DNA of 33,683 nt from Nitrospirota bacterium (GCA_029261155.1 JAJDBW010000062.1:1-33683); one strand, 5' to 3'; positions 1-8,758 are shown, numbered from the stretch's first letter. Notes: generated by a model from the sequence alone, not told the origin. Made by a program: numbers and translations.

Positions 1-90
1 CACGGCGACCTTCCACTGCCCTGTTTTCCACAAACGCCAGATCTCCTGTCGATCCAGCGGCGTTAACCTGATCCGCTTGTGCATCACCAT
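1..90 (-). CDS. IS481-like transposase, N-terminal fragment cut by the window edge
   Basis: Reading the minus strand from the ATG at 90 gives 30 open codons that run off the window. The peptide begins MVMHKRIRLTPLDRQEIWRL and continues with a WKTGQWKVAV-like stretch. From memory this matches the N-terminal helix-turn-helix region of IS481-type DDE transposases (RLTP-x-DR-x-x-IW-x-LWKTG-x-x-KV). An AGGAGG lies at 101-106, 10 nt before the start, so this is a real gene start rather than a random ORF. The family call rests on 30 residues only. The terminal inverted repeat was not recognised in 91-273. Confidence 0.65.
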   Translation of the reverse strand, partial: MVMHKRIRLTPLDRQEIWRLWKTGQWKVAV

Positions 91-273
91 GTCTACAGAA
101 CCTCCTCTTCGTTAAATTACACGAAATTCTGTAAACAACGCTCAAAAATCTAACAAATTATTCGATAAACTCCTTGGAGACCTAAATCAATGATTAATCT
201 TGCCAGGCAGCCTCAATACCTTCTATTTGAATAGCCCCTGCCTTGCAATCTCTTTTCGCCTTGTGCTAAATAA

Positions 274-1632
274 ATGCCCACGATGTCCTATAAAGAAACA
301 ATCGATTACCTTTATAACTTACAACGACATGGTATCCGTCCCGGACTAGCCAGGATGTCTTCCTTGCTCGCCATTCTGGGTCATCCGGAAGAGACTTTTC
401 AATCCATCCATATCGCCGGGACAAATGGGAAAGGCTCCACGGCGGCCATGGTCGCCTCCGTTCTGTCGCACTCGGGGCACACCGTCGGCCTTTATACCTC
501 TCCCCACCTCATCGATTTTTCGGAGCGGATTCGTATTGGCGGTCTTCCGATTTCAGAAGATGCCATTGTTCGTCTAACAGATAAAATCCGGGACCTCATG
601 GAAAGGCGCTCTCCCCTTCTTGCGAAAAAGATCACTTTTTTTGAATTGACGACTGCGCTTGCCTTTCTCTATTTTTCGGAAAAAAATGTAGCCTATGCCG
701 TGGTGGAAGTCGGTATGGGCGGGCGATTCGATGCGACGAATTGTCTAAAGCCTCTGGCTACGGCCATTACGCAAATTGATTTCGATCACGAAAATTATCT
801 GGGTACAACCTTGCCTCAAATTGCTGGAGAAAAGGCGGGCATTATTAAAAAAGGGGTTCCGCTGATCAGCGGCGTTCGCGAATGGGAAACCGCCAGCCTC
901 CTTGATAAAGAGGCCCAATCCAAACGCGCCCCGCTCTTTCGCCTGGGAAAAGAGTTTCGGGTTTCATCGAAAGCCCTACGACACTCACCTTGGACCCTTT
1001 CCACGGAGATTTACTACGAAGGTATGGAGGCTTTCCGCCTCCCCTTAAATCTCTTGGGTCGCCATCAGGCCGACAATGCCGCTGTGGCACTGGGTTTGAT
1101 CGAAGCGCTTCGGGCGCAGGGCGTTTCAATTTCAAAGACGGATATTACCGAAGGATTCAAGCAGTTGCAAATCCAAGGGCGATTGGAAATTATGCAGACC
1201 GAGCCTCTTATATTACTCGACGTCGCGCACAATCCTTCCGGGGCCCGCGTCCTGGCCGATTACCTGAAAGAAACCGAACATCCGGGCTTAGGCAAACGCT
1301 GGCTCATCCTCGGGGTGATGCAAGATAAAAACATTAAAGAAATCCTAAGACCCTTGATCTCCTGCACCGACGAACTGGTGTTAACCCGGCCCCAAATCGA
1401 GCGGGCGGCAGTGCCTCAAGACATTGTTTCCGCCCAAATCGCACAGCTTCGCCTGGAAGAGGGTTGTCACGACCTAAGTGTCTGCGTTCGAGATAGCGTC
1501 ATTGAGGCAGGGTCCTATGTCGATGCGCGAATTCAGCCGGAAGACCGGCTCGTGATTAGTGGATCATGTTATACGGTCGGAGAAGCGCGGGCTAATTTCC
1601 TAGGCACAAGGCCTTCCCCGATTCGAGGATAG
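274..1632 (+). CDS. folC: Bifunctional dihydrofolate synthase / folylpolyglutamate synthase
   Basis: Cytoplasmic Mur-ligase-family enzyme that adds glutamate to dihydropteroate and to folates using ATP. Visible motifs are the ATP-binding loop GTNGKGS at residues 49-55, VEVGMGGRFDATN, EKAGIIKK, and a DVAHNP variant of the usual D-G/A-AHNP motif. Its 452 residues fit the family. The N-terminus (YLYNLQRHGIRPGLARM) is typical. Two ATGs are possible, 274 and 283; family alignments often begin near the second (MSYKET). No Shine-Dalgarno is evident before either. A weak promoter-like pair (TTGCAA at 243-248, TAAATA at 267-272) would put the transcript start near the second ATG. lptD follows with no spacer, so the two are probably co-transcribed. 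Confidence 0.95.
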   Translation: MPTMSYKETIDYLYNLQRHGIRPGLARMSSLLAILGHPEETFQSIHIAGTNGKGSTAAMVASVLSHSGHTVGLYTSPHLIDFSERIRIGGLPISEDAIVRLTDKIRDLMERRSPLLAKKITFFELTTALAFLYFSEKNVAYAVVEVGMGGRFDATNCLKPLATAITQIDFDHENYLGTTLPQIAGEKAGIIKKGVPLISGVREWETASLLDKEAQSKRAPLFRLGKEFRVSSKALRHSPWTLSTEIYYEGMEAFRLPLNLLGRHQADNAAVALGLIEALRAQGVSISKTDITEGFKQLQIQGRLEIMQTEPLILLDVAHNPSGARVLADYLKETEHPGLGKRWLILGVMQDKNIKEILRPLISCTDELVLTRPQIERAAVPQDIVSAQIAQLRLEEGCHDLSVCVRDSVIEAGSYVDARIQPEDRLVISGSCYTVGEARANFLGTRPSPIRG

Positions 1633-3801
1633 ATGGCCCATCGTCTCACTCTCTCTCAAGGTAGAGAGCACCCCCTGAGCGATCGGCTTTCGGGCATAAG
1701 TCCAGTCTCGAACCAAAACCCCCTACTTTTTAAAAAGCGTCTTTTTATTTTTATTTGCCTTCTTTTTCTCCTTTTTTATCCGAAACCGGCTCGTTCGGAA
1801 ACAGAAGAAAAAGGGCCCATCTATCTCAAATCCGATAGCCTTCAGTACTTTAAAGAAACCGATATCTATTTGGCCGTCGGCTCGGTCATTATCGAGCAAG
1901 GGGCCTTAAAAGTGAAGGCCGATTCCGCCCGGCTTAAAGGTGAAAGCGGCGAGGTCGATGCCTTTGGAAATGTGCATTTCTCCGATGGAGAAAATGCCTT
2001 CGAAGCCCGTCGGGTTCTATTCAATATCGATACGCAATTGGGCGTACTCTACCAAGGAAAGCTTTTTATAAAGTCAGACAACTATTATATTAATGGCGAG
2101 AAAATCGTCCGTATGGCTTTAGATCGCTACGAACTAAAAATCGGTAATTTTACGGCTTGCGATTGCCAGGAAAACCCGGCCTGGCGAATCCAAGCGGGTG
2201 AACTGAATTTACAACTCGACAATTATCTGTTTGCAAAGAATGTCGTTTTCTATGTGAAAGATGTCCCGATCTTCTATCTCCCCTATTTTATCTATCCGGT
2301 GAAAACAGAACGTCAATCCGGGCTCTTGGTCCCTCACATCGGATACAGTTCTCTCTACGGCTTTCGCTATCGCCAAGAATTTTTCTGGGCGATTTCCAAA
2401 CAGCAAGATGCAACCTTTGCGCTTGAACATCGCGGTAAAAAAGGAGAGGGCTTGGGTCTCGAATATCGCTATGTCTTATCTCGGAAATCTTTCGGACAAT
2501 TAAATACGATGTACTTTAAAGATCGAGAAAATAAAGTGGATCGTTGGGAAGTTCGATATACACATGATCAACGTTTATCGGACCGGGTGCGCGCGAAGCT
2601 CGACATCAGTTATATCAACGAAAATGACAGCTTTCGGGACTTGTCCGATCGCACTGCGGAACGCGCCCTCCAAAACATAGAATCGAATCTTTTTGTCACC
2701 TACCATGGAGAGGTGTCTTTCGCTTATCTGCTCGCGCGATACACCCAGGATTTACTGTCGCTGAGTAACAATCAAACCCCGCAAAAACTCCCGGAAATCG
2801 GTTACAATTTAATTGAATATCGCTTGGGCGAAAGCCCTGTCTATTTTAATTTCGAGAGCACTGCCGTCAATTTTTGGAGCGAGGGCGGATTGAACCTTCA
2901 AAGAATGGATTTCTATCCCAAACTCTCCTTACCGATCCCGCTGACTTCCGGGGCAAACTTGACGCCTTGGGCCGGATTCCGTGAAACATGGTACAGCGAA
3001 GGGGCCTTAACGGAGCCTTCAATTAGCCGCGCTGTTTTTCCAGCCGGCATTACCCTGGACGGAAGGACGGCAATGGACATAGGCGCGGGCCGCTATGTAT
3101 TTAACCCGACCTTGTTCTATGAAAATATTCTTGTCGAAGAGGAAGGGGATATTCTACAGATCGACGCCATTGACGCCCTTCACGACCGTGAATCCCTGAC
3201 CTTAACCCTCATGCAGCGCTACATCACCCTGGATGAAAAAGGCATTCCCCAAGAGAAATTAGGCTTAAGATTTACAGAGACCCTGCACCTCGATACCATC
3301 CCCACTGCGGCCTTAAACACACGGCGCTTTTCGGACCTGCGCGCTGAGTTACATCTGCAACCCTGGACCCCGGTCTCGCTTCATGTGGATAGTTTTTATG
3401 ATGTATACGATAATCGGTTTATAGCTTGGAACACTGATCTCCAAATTGTCTTTTCATCCTATCTCTCCCTTTCCATCACGCAAAGAGAAACCCGGGATGG
3501 AACCTTAGCTCAAAAAGGCGATCTCTTTAATCCCTATTACTTGGGCGACCGGGAAGCTGTGACACCCGCCATCGATTTTTTGTCGGAAGAAATTGCGATC
3601 ACAACACCCTGGGGTATCCGCTTTATAAACCGGGCCTACTACGATGTCGATCAAAGCAAAGTCGTTGAAATTGATTACATCTTAGAATTTCAGGCCCAAT
3701 GCTGGGCCCTTGGGCTGTCTTATCTCGATTTTCACGACCGAGACGAGTTTTCGTTTTTAATTACATTAAAAGGCTTGGGTGGATTCAGCCCCGAACAATA
3801 G
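1633..3801 (+). CDS. lptD: LPS-assembly outer-membrane protein LptD
   Basis: Outer-membrane beta-barrel that, with LptE, inserts lipopolysaccharide into the outer leaflet. The 722 residues show a late signal sequence (hydrophobic stretch around residues 37-52, cleavage near PARSE), an OstA/LptA-like N-terminal domain (PIYLKSDSLQYF, ALKVKADSARLKGESGEVDAFGNV), then the family motif region with FTACDCQENPAWRI and the periplasmic/barrel signature PIFYLPYFIYPV. A Cys near the C-terminus (AQCWALGL) could pair with the CDC cysteines, as the disulphides do in E. coli LptD. The ATG directly follows the folC stop, with GAGGA at 1624-1628. No later in-frame ATG, GTG or TTG precedes the signal peptide, so an unusually long n-region is kept. 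Slightly shorter than E. coli LptD. Confidence 0.93.
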   Translation: MAHRLTLSQGREHPLSDRLSGISPVSNQNPLLFKKRLFIFICLLFLLFYPKPARSETEEKGPIYLKSDSLQYFKETDIYLAVGSVIIEQGALKVKADSARLKGESGEVDAFGNVHFSDGENAFEARRVLFNIDTQLGVLYQGKLFIKSDNYYINGEKIVRMALDRYELKIGNFTACDCQENPAWRIQAGELNLQLDNYLFAKNVVFYVKDVPIFYLPYFIYPVKTERQSGLLVPHIGYSSLYGFRYRQEFFWAISKQQDATFALEHRGKKGEGLGLEYRYVLSRKSFGQLNTMYFKDRENKVDRWEVRYTHDQRLSDRVRAKLDISYINENDSFRDLSDRTAERALQNIESNLFVTYHGEVSFAYLLARYTQDLLSLSNNQTPQKLPEIGYNLIEYRLGESPVYFNFESTAVNFWSEGGLNLQRMDFYPKLSLPIPLTSGANLTPWAGFRETWYSEGALTEPSISRAVFPAGITLDGRTAMDIGAGRYVFNPTLFYENILVEEEGDILQIDAIDALHDRESLTLTLMQRYITLDEKGIPQEKLGLRFTETLHLDTIPTAALNTRRFSDLRAELHLQPWTPVSLHVDSFYDVYDNRFIAWNTDLQIVFSSYLSLSITQRETRDGTLAQKGDLFNPYYLGDREAVTPAIDFLSEEIAITTPWGIRFINRAYYDVDQSKVVEIDYILEFQAQCWALGLSYLDFHDRDEFSFLITLKGLGGFSPEQ

Positions 3802-3812
3802 GAGCACCGACG

Positions 3813-4640
3813 ATGAAAAATAAAGAAAGGTCCTATGTCTCCAACATCTTTCTTGTGTCGGATTCCACTGGGGAGACGGCCGAAAAAATATTCAAGGCCG
3901 CGGTGGCCCAATTTACCAATGCCGATACGCAATTGCACCGGCGGCGCTACATTCGCTCGGAGGAGCACATTAAAGCCTTACTGGACGAAGCAAAAAATAT
4001 GGAGGCCTTGATTATTTTTACCTTCGTTTCGGAACCCCTCCGTTTAAAAATGCGAGAAGGCGCCCTCAATTCAGGACTTTTTGCAGTCGATCTCATGGGA
4101 CCGGTCTTAACGGCACTGAGTCATTTTCTCGATAAACCCGCGCACTCCGAGCCCGGACGTATACACCGAATTGATACCGATTATTTCGGCCGGGTCGAAG
4201 CCGTTCAATTCACGGTAAAACACGATGATGGGCAAAACATTCATGGCCTCCCCAATGCGGACATTGTTTTAGTCGGCCCTTCTAGAACCGCGAAGACACC
4301 GCTTTCCATCTACCTCGCCCGCTTTGGTTATAAAGTGGCCAACATCCCCATTATCCTAAATCTGCCGCTACAAAAAGAGCTCTTATCTGTCGATCCCAAT
4401 CGAGTGGTGGCCTTAATGATCGATCCAAAACGATTGATGGAAATTCGAGCGGCTCGACTCAAAAAATTAAAACAACCGCTCTCCAATTACGCCAATATCG
4501 AATCCATCGTGGAAGAACTCAAGTATTGCCGAGAGATCTACAGACAACACCCCCAATGGGAGGTCATCGACGTCTCGGGCCGCGCCGTGGAAGAAGTGGC
4601 GACCGATGTCATGAGTTGGATTCGAAACGGGAACCGCTAA
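3813..4640 (+). CDS. ppsR: Pyruvate,water dikinase / PPDK regulatory kinase-phosphorylase (DUF299)
   Basis: Bifunctional ADP-dependent kinase and Pi-dependent phosphorylase of the PpsR/RP family. It switches PEP synthase or pyruvate phosphate dikinase by reversible Thr phosphorylation, controlling pyruvate-PEP flux. Visible are the N-terminal FLVSDSTGETAEKI (residues 13-26) and the P-loop-like VGPSRTAKT (residues 154-162) followed by PLSIYLARFGYKVANIPI, both diagnostic. I chose the ATG at 3813 because AGGAG sits at 3800-3804 and the protein then has 275 residues, the usual family size. The same frame is open upstream into the end of lptD but that part is not conserved. Target dikinase is not in the window. 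Confidence 0.93.
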   Translation: MKNKERSYVSNIFLVSDSTGETAEKIFKAAVAQFTNADTQLHRRRYIRSEEHIKALLDEAKNMEALIIFTFVSEPLRLKMREGALNSGLFAVDLMGPVLTALSHFLDKPAHSEPGRIHRIDTDYFGRVEAVQFTVKHDDGQNIHGLPNADIVLVGPSRTAKTPLSIYLARFGYKVANIPIILNLPLQKELLSVDPNRVVALMIDPKRLMEIRAARLKKLKQPLSNYANIESIVEELKYCREIYRQHPQWEVIDVSGRAVEEVATDVMSWIRNGNR

Positions 4641-4807
4641 ACCTTTTCCACGGCATTAATTCAGGCCCTTCCAATCCAGAGGGCTTGATTTTCCTCCTGA
4701 TTGAATGCCGACTTATTATTCCCATTCGAAACACGTAGAAAGCAATCTAATATCTCGTCGATCATTCTCCTTTACCTCCAGATCGAGGAGACTGTAGAAT
4801 AAGCTTC

Positions 4808-5155
4808 ATGAAAAAGAAATTGCCCATGGCCAAAAAGTGGAAAATTGTTTTGTTGATTGCCGTCTTTTCCCTTTCCGCCTGCCCCAGAAAACCCTCGCCT
4901 TTACCCGATCATCCTGGTGGAAAATTATTTCACGGCGATATCCGACTTGATGTAAAATGTCATGGATGTCATGGATGGCTCGGAGAAGGCGGCCAAAGCG
5001 GAAAACCTCTGGTACAACTCGGGAGGACGATCGCACATGATAAATTCATAAATGCCGTTTTACGTGGAAGAGGAGGAATGCCCGCTTTCAATACCGTTCT
5101 GAACGAAAATGATGTCCGGCAAATCATCGATTGGCTTGAAAAGATTCCTCAATAA
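4808..5155 (+). CDS. Monohaem c-type cytochrome lipoprotein
   Basis: A 115-residue exported protein. It has a lysine-rich start, a hydrophobic stretch (IVLLIAVFSLSAC) ending in a lipobox-like LSAC, and then a class I cytochrome c domain. The haem-binding CxxCH is CHGCH, followed by GWLGEGGQSGKPL, and the probable axial methionine lies in GGMPAFNTVLNENDVRQIIDWL, the usual cytochrome c C-terminal helix. It is probably anchored in the outer or inner membrane on the periplasmic side as a small electron carrier. GAGGAG lies at 4785-4790, rather far from the ATG at 4808; the ATG at 4826 is an alternative but lacks a ribosome site. The next gene follows 15 nt later, so they may share a transcript. 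Confidence 0.85.
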   Translation: MKKKLPMAKKWKIVLLIAVFSLSACPRKPSPLPDHPGGKLFHGDIRLDVKCHGCHGWLGEGGQSGKPLVQLGRTIAHDKFINAVLRGRGGMPAFNTVLNENDVRQIIDWLEKIPQ

Positions 5156-5170
5156 GATATCGAAACCCCA

Positions 5171-6565
5171 GTGCAAATAAAACGAAAACAACCCATTAAA
5201 CGCATTATTTTATTCTTCCTATTGACCGGATTCATTCTCTTCGTTCTGTTCCCCGCAGCCTTTCTTTTAATCGCCCTTGAAGACCATCCCGCCGTCTTGA
5301 ATGTTCGGCGTGTCAATTCCGATCGCGCTGTGGGCACACGCCTTTTCGTGAAACGCGTCATTGAGGATTTAAGAACAGAAAGTCATAAGCCCTTGACCCT
5401 TTCAGCGACGGAGGACGACCTGAATGGCCTATTCGCCTTCGGCCACCGCTCGATTTCTCGAATCAGCGGAGAGGCAAGTATCTCAGCGCGTGGCTTGCAA
5501 ACCCGAGCAACGCTTCGTATCCCGCATAATCCTTTCGGTGACTACTTAAACTTTCACTTAAAGATCATCCCTTCCACTTTAGGCTTGCACTTCGATCAAG
5601 CGTCTATGGGTGGGCTTTCATTTTCGAATGGGACCATGCGCTTCTTTACAATATTATTCCTTAACATGGCCGTCGGTTTTAATGAAGGAAAGACGCTTTA
5701 TGAATCAATCGAAGAAGTGACGCTCAGCGAGGACCGTATCAACTTTCATTTAAGTCCCATTCCGGATATGGACCGGCATGTGCTCAAAATTCGGGAACGC
5801 CTCAGTTTGCTTCGAGACGAAGTCGCACTCATGGGTGATCCAAAAAAGGTCCGCAGTTATTATACGCAAATCGTAAAAATTGCGGAAAGGGTTCCAGAAG
5901 GTCGGCCCGTTTCCCTTTCCTATTATATTGGGGCGCTTTTTAAAATAGCGGATGCCCGCGGTGGAGATCCGGTTGTAGAAAATCGCGCAGCGATCCTTGC
6001 TCTGGGCATTTATTTCGGCAGCTGGCGTGTCGAGCAAATGATTGGACCCGTTCGAACGGAGGAAATGAAACAACAAAAACGAAAAACAAAAGATGTCGGT
6101 CTTGCAGGGCGCGAAGACCTCAGACTCCATTTTATTATTTCAGCGGCCTTAGAGATTGCCTCGAAGCAGGGCATCACGCATGCCATCGGCGAATTTAAAG
6201 AACTCCTCGATGCGGGGGATGGCGGAAGCGGCTTTAGTTTTGTCGATCTTGCTGCCGACCGCGCAGGGGTGAGGTTTTCTGAATTCGCCACCTCCCCGTC
6301 CACAGCAAAACGCTTTCAAGAACATTTGGCAGAAAACGCCAATGAAGACCAATTTTTCCCAAACATCGAAAACCTTCCGGAAGGGCTGACGAAAGAAGAT
6401 TTTCAAAACGACTTTGGCGATGTGGAAAGTTCGCGCTACGTAAAACTGGTAAAGGCCGTGGATGCCTGCCTTATGCGGCTTCCAGCCTATCGCCAGAACA
6501 CTGTGGGTTTAGGCCCAGACCCCGATATCTGCCAGATCGACGACACCGCGCCAGAAGATCTTTAA
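5171..6565 (+). CDS. Unrecognised membrane-anchored protein with a large extracytoplasmic domain
   Basis: I do not recognise this 464-residue protein. It starts with basic residues (KRKQPIKR) and one strong membrane segment at about residues 11-35, then a long soluble part with mixed alpha/beta character, so an inner-membrane anchor with a periplasmic domain is the simplest reading. The C-terminal third holds a striking run (GGSGFSFVDLAADRAGVRFSEFA) that looks like a conserved motif, and two cysteines near the end (DACLMRL, DICQID). The start at 5171 is GTG with no clear Shine-Dalgarno. It lies 15 nt after the cytochrome gene and ends at a strong terminator. Function unknown. Confidence 0.75.
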   Translation: MQIKRKQPIKRIILFFLLTGFILFVLFPAAFLLIALEDHPAVLNVRRVNSDRAVGTRLFVKRVIEDLRTESHKPLTLSATEDDLNGLFAFGHRSISRISGEASISARGLQTRATLRIPHNPFGDYLNFHLKIIPSTLGLHFDQASMGGLSFSNGTMRFFTILFLNMAVGFNEGKTLYESIEEVTLSEDRINFHLSPIPDMDRHVLKIRERLSLLRDEVALMGDPKKVRSYYTQIVKIAERVPEGRPVSLSYYIGALFKIADARGGDPVVENRAAILALGIYFGSWRVEQMIGPVRTEEMKQQKRKTKDVGLAGREDLRLHFIISAALEIASKQGITHAIGEFKELLDAGDGGSGFSFVDLAADRAGVRFSEFATSPSTAKRFQEHLAENANEDQFFPNIENLPEGLTKEDFQNDFGDVESSRYVKLVKAVDACLMRLPAYRQNTVGLGPDPDICQIDDTAPEDL

Positions 6566-6566
6566 A

Positions 6567-6603
6567 ATAAAAGGCCCCTTCTCTCGGAGAAGCGGCCTTT
6601 TAT
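6567..6603. terminator. Strong bidirectional intrinsic terminator
   Basis: Arms ATAAAAGGCC (6567-6576) and GGCCTTTTAT (6594-6603), plus an inner CTTCTC/GAGAAG stem around a TCG loop, form a 16-bp hairpin with one C-C mismatch. A and T tracts at the two ends let it stop transcription from both sides. It sits between two convergent genes, ending at 6565 (plus) and 6635 (minus). Confidence 0.85.
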
Positions 6604-6634
6604 CAGTGTATATTTGAGCGAATGAATCTTGATT

Positions 6635-7213
6635 TTAGTAAGTCGGTCGGGCTTCATCTTCTCCGGTGATCGAACGATAAAGCGCGTGAAAAGCTTCGGT
6701 CGAAAGACTCGGATCCCTGAGCTTTTCAAGATCTTCGGGAAAGAGGGGGATTTCAGCTTGTTCGTCATAGGCGTTAGAACCGATGCCGATGTAATGCGGA
6801 AAGAAACGGAATTCCGGGAGAATGGATCTTACGTCTTTATTATAATCCAGGGCGATCTCGATCGCGAGACGCGCGATGTCGGCGGGAACATCTTTTCCGA
6901 TCACTAAGTTTGTGGGCGGATCTCCAAATCGAAAGTATTGGATTTTTACCCGTTTTACCGAGACGTCGTGTAATTTCTTTTTGATGGTTTTATCTTCCGG
7001 TTTCCACTTTTTCGCCAGTGACATTTCAACCTTGATCTCTTCGGGTTTTAGGGGCTTGATCGTACTTTTTAAGACGGGTTTATCCGAAACGAGATCGGCC
7101 GGCGAAGCCTGTTTTCTTGCCGCGCAGCCAAACGAAATTAAAATTGTCGGGATGAATAAAGAAAGCAAGAGGAATCCACTTCGCTTATTGAGGAATTTGT
7201 TTACACTAATCAC
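6635..7213 (-). CDS. Hypothetical lipoprotein
   Basis: A 192-residue protein of unknown function. The chosen start is GTG at 7213, because AGGAG (7224-7220 on the minus strand) lies 6 nt upstream. The same frame is open further up to an ATG at 7279, but that start has no ribosome site. From the GTG the protein has a textbook export signal: basic KFLNKR, hydrophobic FLLLSLFIPTILISF, then GCAARK, so lipidation at that Cys is likely although the lipobox is not classical. The mature part is charged, with a compact domain near VKIQYFRFGDPPTNLVIGKDVP and DYNKDVRSILPEFRFFPHYIGIG. No family recognised. It is transcribed alone, convergent with the 5171 gene. Confidence 0.75.
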   Translation of the reverse strand: MISVNKFLNKRSGFLLLSLFIPTILISFGCAARKQASPADLVSDKPVLKSTIKPLKPEEIKVEMSLAKKWKPEDKTIKKKLHDVSVKRVKIQYFRFGDPPTNLVIGKDVPADIARLAIEIALDYNKDVRSILPEFRFFPHYIGIGSNAYDEQAEIPLFPEDLEKLRDPSLSTEAFHALYRSITGEDEARPTY

Positions 7214-7562
7214 AATCTGCTCCTGGTTAGACGCTGGATATAATCGAGACCCGAATGCTGCTAAAGTCCTCTGTATCAAATTATGGAAATTCGATTATAG
7301 CAAAGGTCCCTCTTTTTTAAAAGAGTCCTTCAGCAATTAAAGTCTCCTGTATCCTGAATAGAGCTTCCAGATATTGAGATGTACCACCTAATGGATTCGA
7401 TTGACACCCTCTAAACCCTTTGTTATTCTGGGGAAAGTACTATTCGGTGGGAGGATCGCAACTCCCTCAAATTAAAGCGGTCATCATCATAAGCAGTCGA
7501 TTCAAAATAGTAAGAAGAGACTGTTTAGGCAGCGAACGCGACAAAGGAAGAGAAAATACACT
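7214..7562. other. Intergenic region with a promoter and a 5' leader
   Basis: About 350 bases without a convincing gene. The left part should hold the promoter of the minus-strand lipoprotein gene. The right part holds the promoter at 7401-7429 and a leader of roughly 127 nt ahead of the small membrane protein gene. The leader contains a short hairpin, GGGAG (7451-7455) and CTCCC (7464-7468). I could not match it to a known riboswitch. Confidence 0.5.
7401..7429 (+). promoter_or_regulatory. Sigma-70-type promoter of the cation exporter operon
   Basis: Perfect -35 TTGACA at 7401-7406, a 17-nt spacer, and -10 TATTCT at 7424-7429 preceded by TG at 7421-7422 (extended -10). Predicted start near 7436. 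It would drive the 7563 and 7775 genes. Confidence 0.7.
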
Positions 7563-7778
7563 ATGGGACGCTTAAAAAAAATAAAAGAAGGAAAGGGCTT
7601 CAGCGATCTTTTAATCGGCCAATTTTTGATTGCCGTTTTAATCTATATCGCGGTCGCCTTTTATGACAGCGCACCACAGCTGACACTCGGCATCGTGGGT
7701 TTGTTGTTAATCGGTGTCTTGTATTTTTCCTTGAAAGGAATCAAGCAACTTTGGTTTAAAGGACCGAAGCGGCAATGA
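7563..7778 (+). CDS. Small two-helix membrane protein
   Basis: A 71-residue protein with a basic N-terminus (MGRLKKIKEGKG), two hydrophobic helices (about residues 18-34 and 40-57) and a basic tail (KGPKRQ), so both ends are probably cytoplasmic. No family recognised. AAGGAAG lies about 12 nt before the ATG. Its stop overlaps the start of the cation exporter gene (ATGA at 7775-7778), which implies translational coupling and perhaps a helper role in the same process; that role is inference. Confidence 0.75.
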   Translation: MGRLKKIKEGKGFSDLLIGQFLIAVLIYIAVAFYDSAPQLTLGIVGLLLIGVLYFSLKGIKQLWFKGPKRQ

Positions 7779-8758
7779 GTCTTCATCATCAAGGACAGGA
7801 AGAAACACTTCACCTCCACCCACCGTCCTGCGAGCTCGATCTCTGTCATTCTTCCGATCTTGAAATCACCACACTAAGGCCCTCCGATTATCGAAAGTTT
7901 TATTGGGCGATTGGCCTGACCGCTGTGGTGATGTTGGTCGAAATGGTGGGTGGAATTCTGACAAATAGTCTCGCCTTACTTTCGGACGCAGGCCATATGC
8001 TCACCCACTTGATGGCGCTTTTGATCAGTTTTCTCGCCATTATTTTTGCGAATAAGCCAGCGACCTTAAAAAAATCTTTCGGCTTTTACCGCTTGGAAAT
8101 TCTGGCTGCACTCTTCAATGGCTTCTTTCTTTTTTTAATTACCGCATGGATTTTGTACGAGGCCTATCAGCGTTTCTACACACCCGAAGCGGTGGCCACT
8201 AGAGAGATGATGATTATCGCCGTAATCGGGCTTGTGACGAATCTCCTCACCGCCTTCTTGCTGACGGGGACAAAGCGAAAAGACATGAACACACAGTCTG
8301 CGATTTTGCACCTGGCGGGAGACACCTTTGCTTCCGTGGGTGTCGTTATCGGTGCAGGAATAATTGCCCTTACAAATTGGTTGTGGGTCGATCCGGCCTT
8401 GAGCGTGATGATCTCGGTGCTCATCCTCTATTGGGCCTACGATTTAATCCGTGATGCCATCGACATCCTTCTCGAAGCGACGCCGAAGGAAATCGATCCT
8501 GACCGTGTCGTCGATGCTATCAAGGTTTTCGAGGAAGTTCAGGACATGCACGATGTCCATGTCTGGACCCTGACTTCTGGTATGTATGCCTTATCGGCTC
8601 ACGTCGCTGTAAAAAACATGCCATTGAAAGAGACTGCGCCGCTTTTAAAAAAGATTAATACTCTGCTTTGCGATCGTTTTAAAATCGGCCATGCCGCGAT
8701 ACAACTTGAAGCCGAAGACACTGAAGCGAATTCGGCAGATACGCCGATTTCAAAATAA
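7775..8758 (+). CDS. Cation diffusion facilitator, CzcD/ZitB-like metal exporter
   Basis: Inner-membrane proton-coupled antiporter that exports divalent metal, most likely Zn(II). The 327 residues hold a His-rich cytoplasmic N-terminus (SLHHQGQEETLHLHPP), six membrane segments and a cytoplasmic C-terminal domain (DPDRVVDAIKVFEEVQDMHDVHVWTLTSG). The helix 5 metal motif is intact: HLAGD, His179 and Asp183. The helix 2 motif reads DAGHMLTH, with His74 and His78, where CzcD/ZnT proteins usually have HxxxD. The codon is clearly CAC (8006-8008). Metal selectivity may therefore differ. It is translationally coupled to the small membrane protein upstream. No metal sensor gene is adjacent. Confidence 0.9.
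   Translation: MSLHHQGQEETLHLHPPSCELDLCHSSDLEITTLRPSDYRKFYWAIGLTAVVMLVEMVGGILTNSLALLSDAGHMLTHLMALLISFLAIIFANKPATLKKSFGFYRLEILAALFNGFFLFLITAWILYEAYQRFYTPEAVATREMMIIAVIGLVTNLLTAFLLTGTKRKDMNTQSAILHLAGDTFASVGVVIGAGIIALTNWLWVDPALSVMISVLILYWAYDLIRDAIDILLEATPKEIDPDRVVDAIKVFEEVQDMHDVHVWTLTSGMYALSAHVAVKNMPLKETAPLLKKINTLLCDRFKIGHAAIQLEAEDTEANSADTPISK

Noticed and set aside
4665-4684. Possible terminator after ppsR (GCCCT...AGGGC)
   Set aside because: Only a 5-bp stem with a 10-nt loop and no T-run; not reliable.
7436-7562. NiCo or yybP-ykoY riboswitch ahead of the exporter operon
   Set aside because: The conserved loops and junction sequences of these RNAs were not found; only a simple hairpin is visible.
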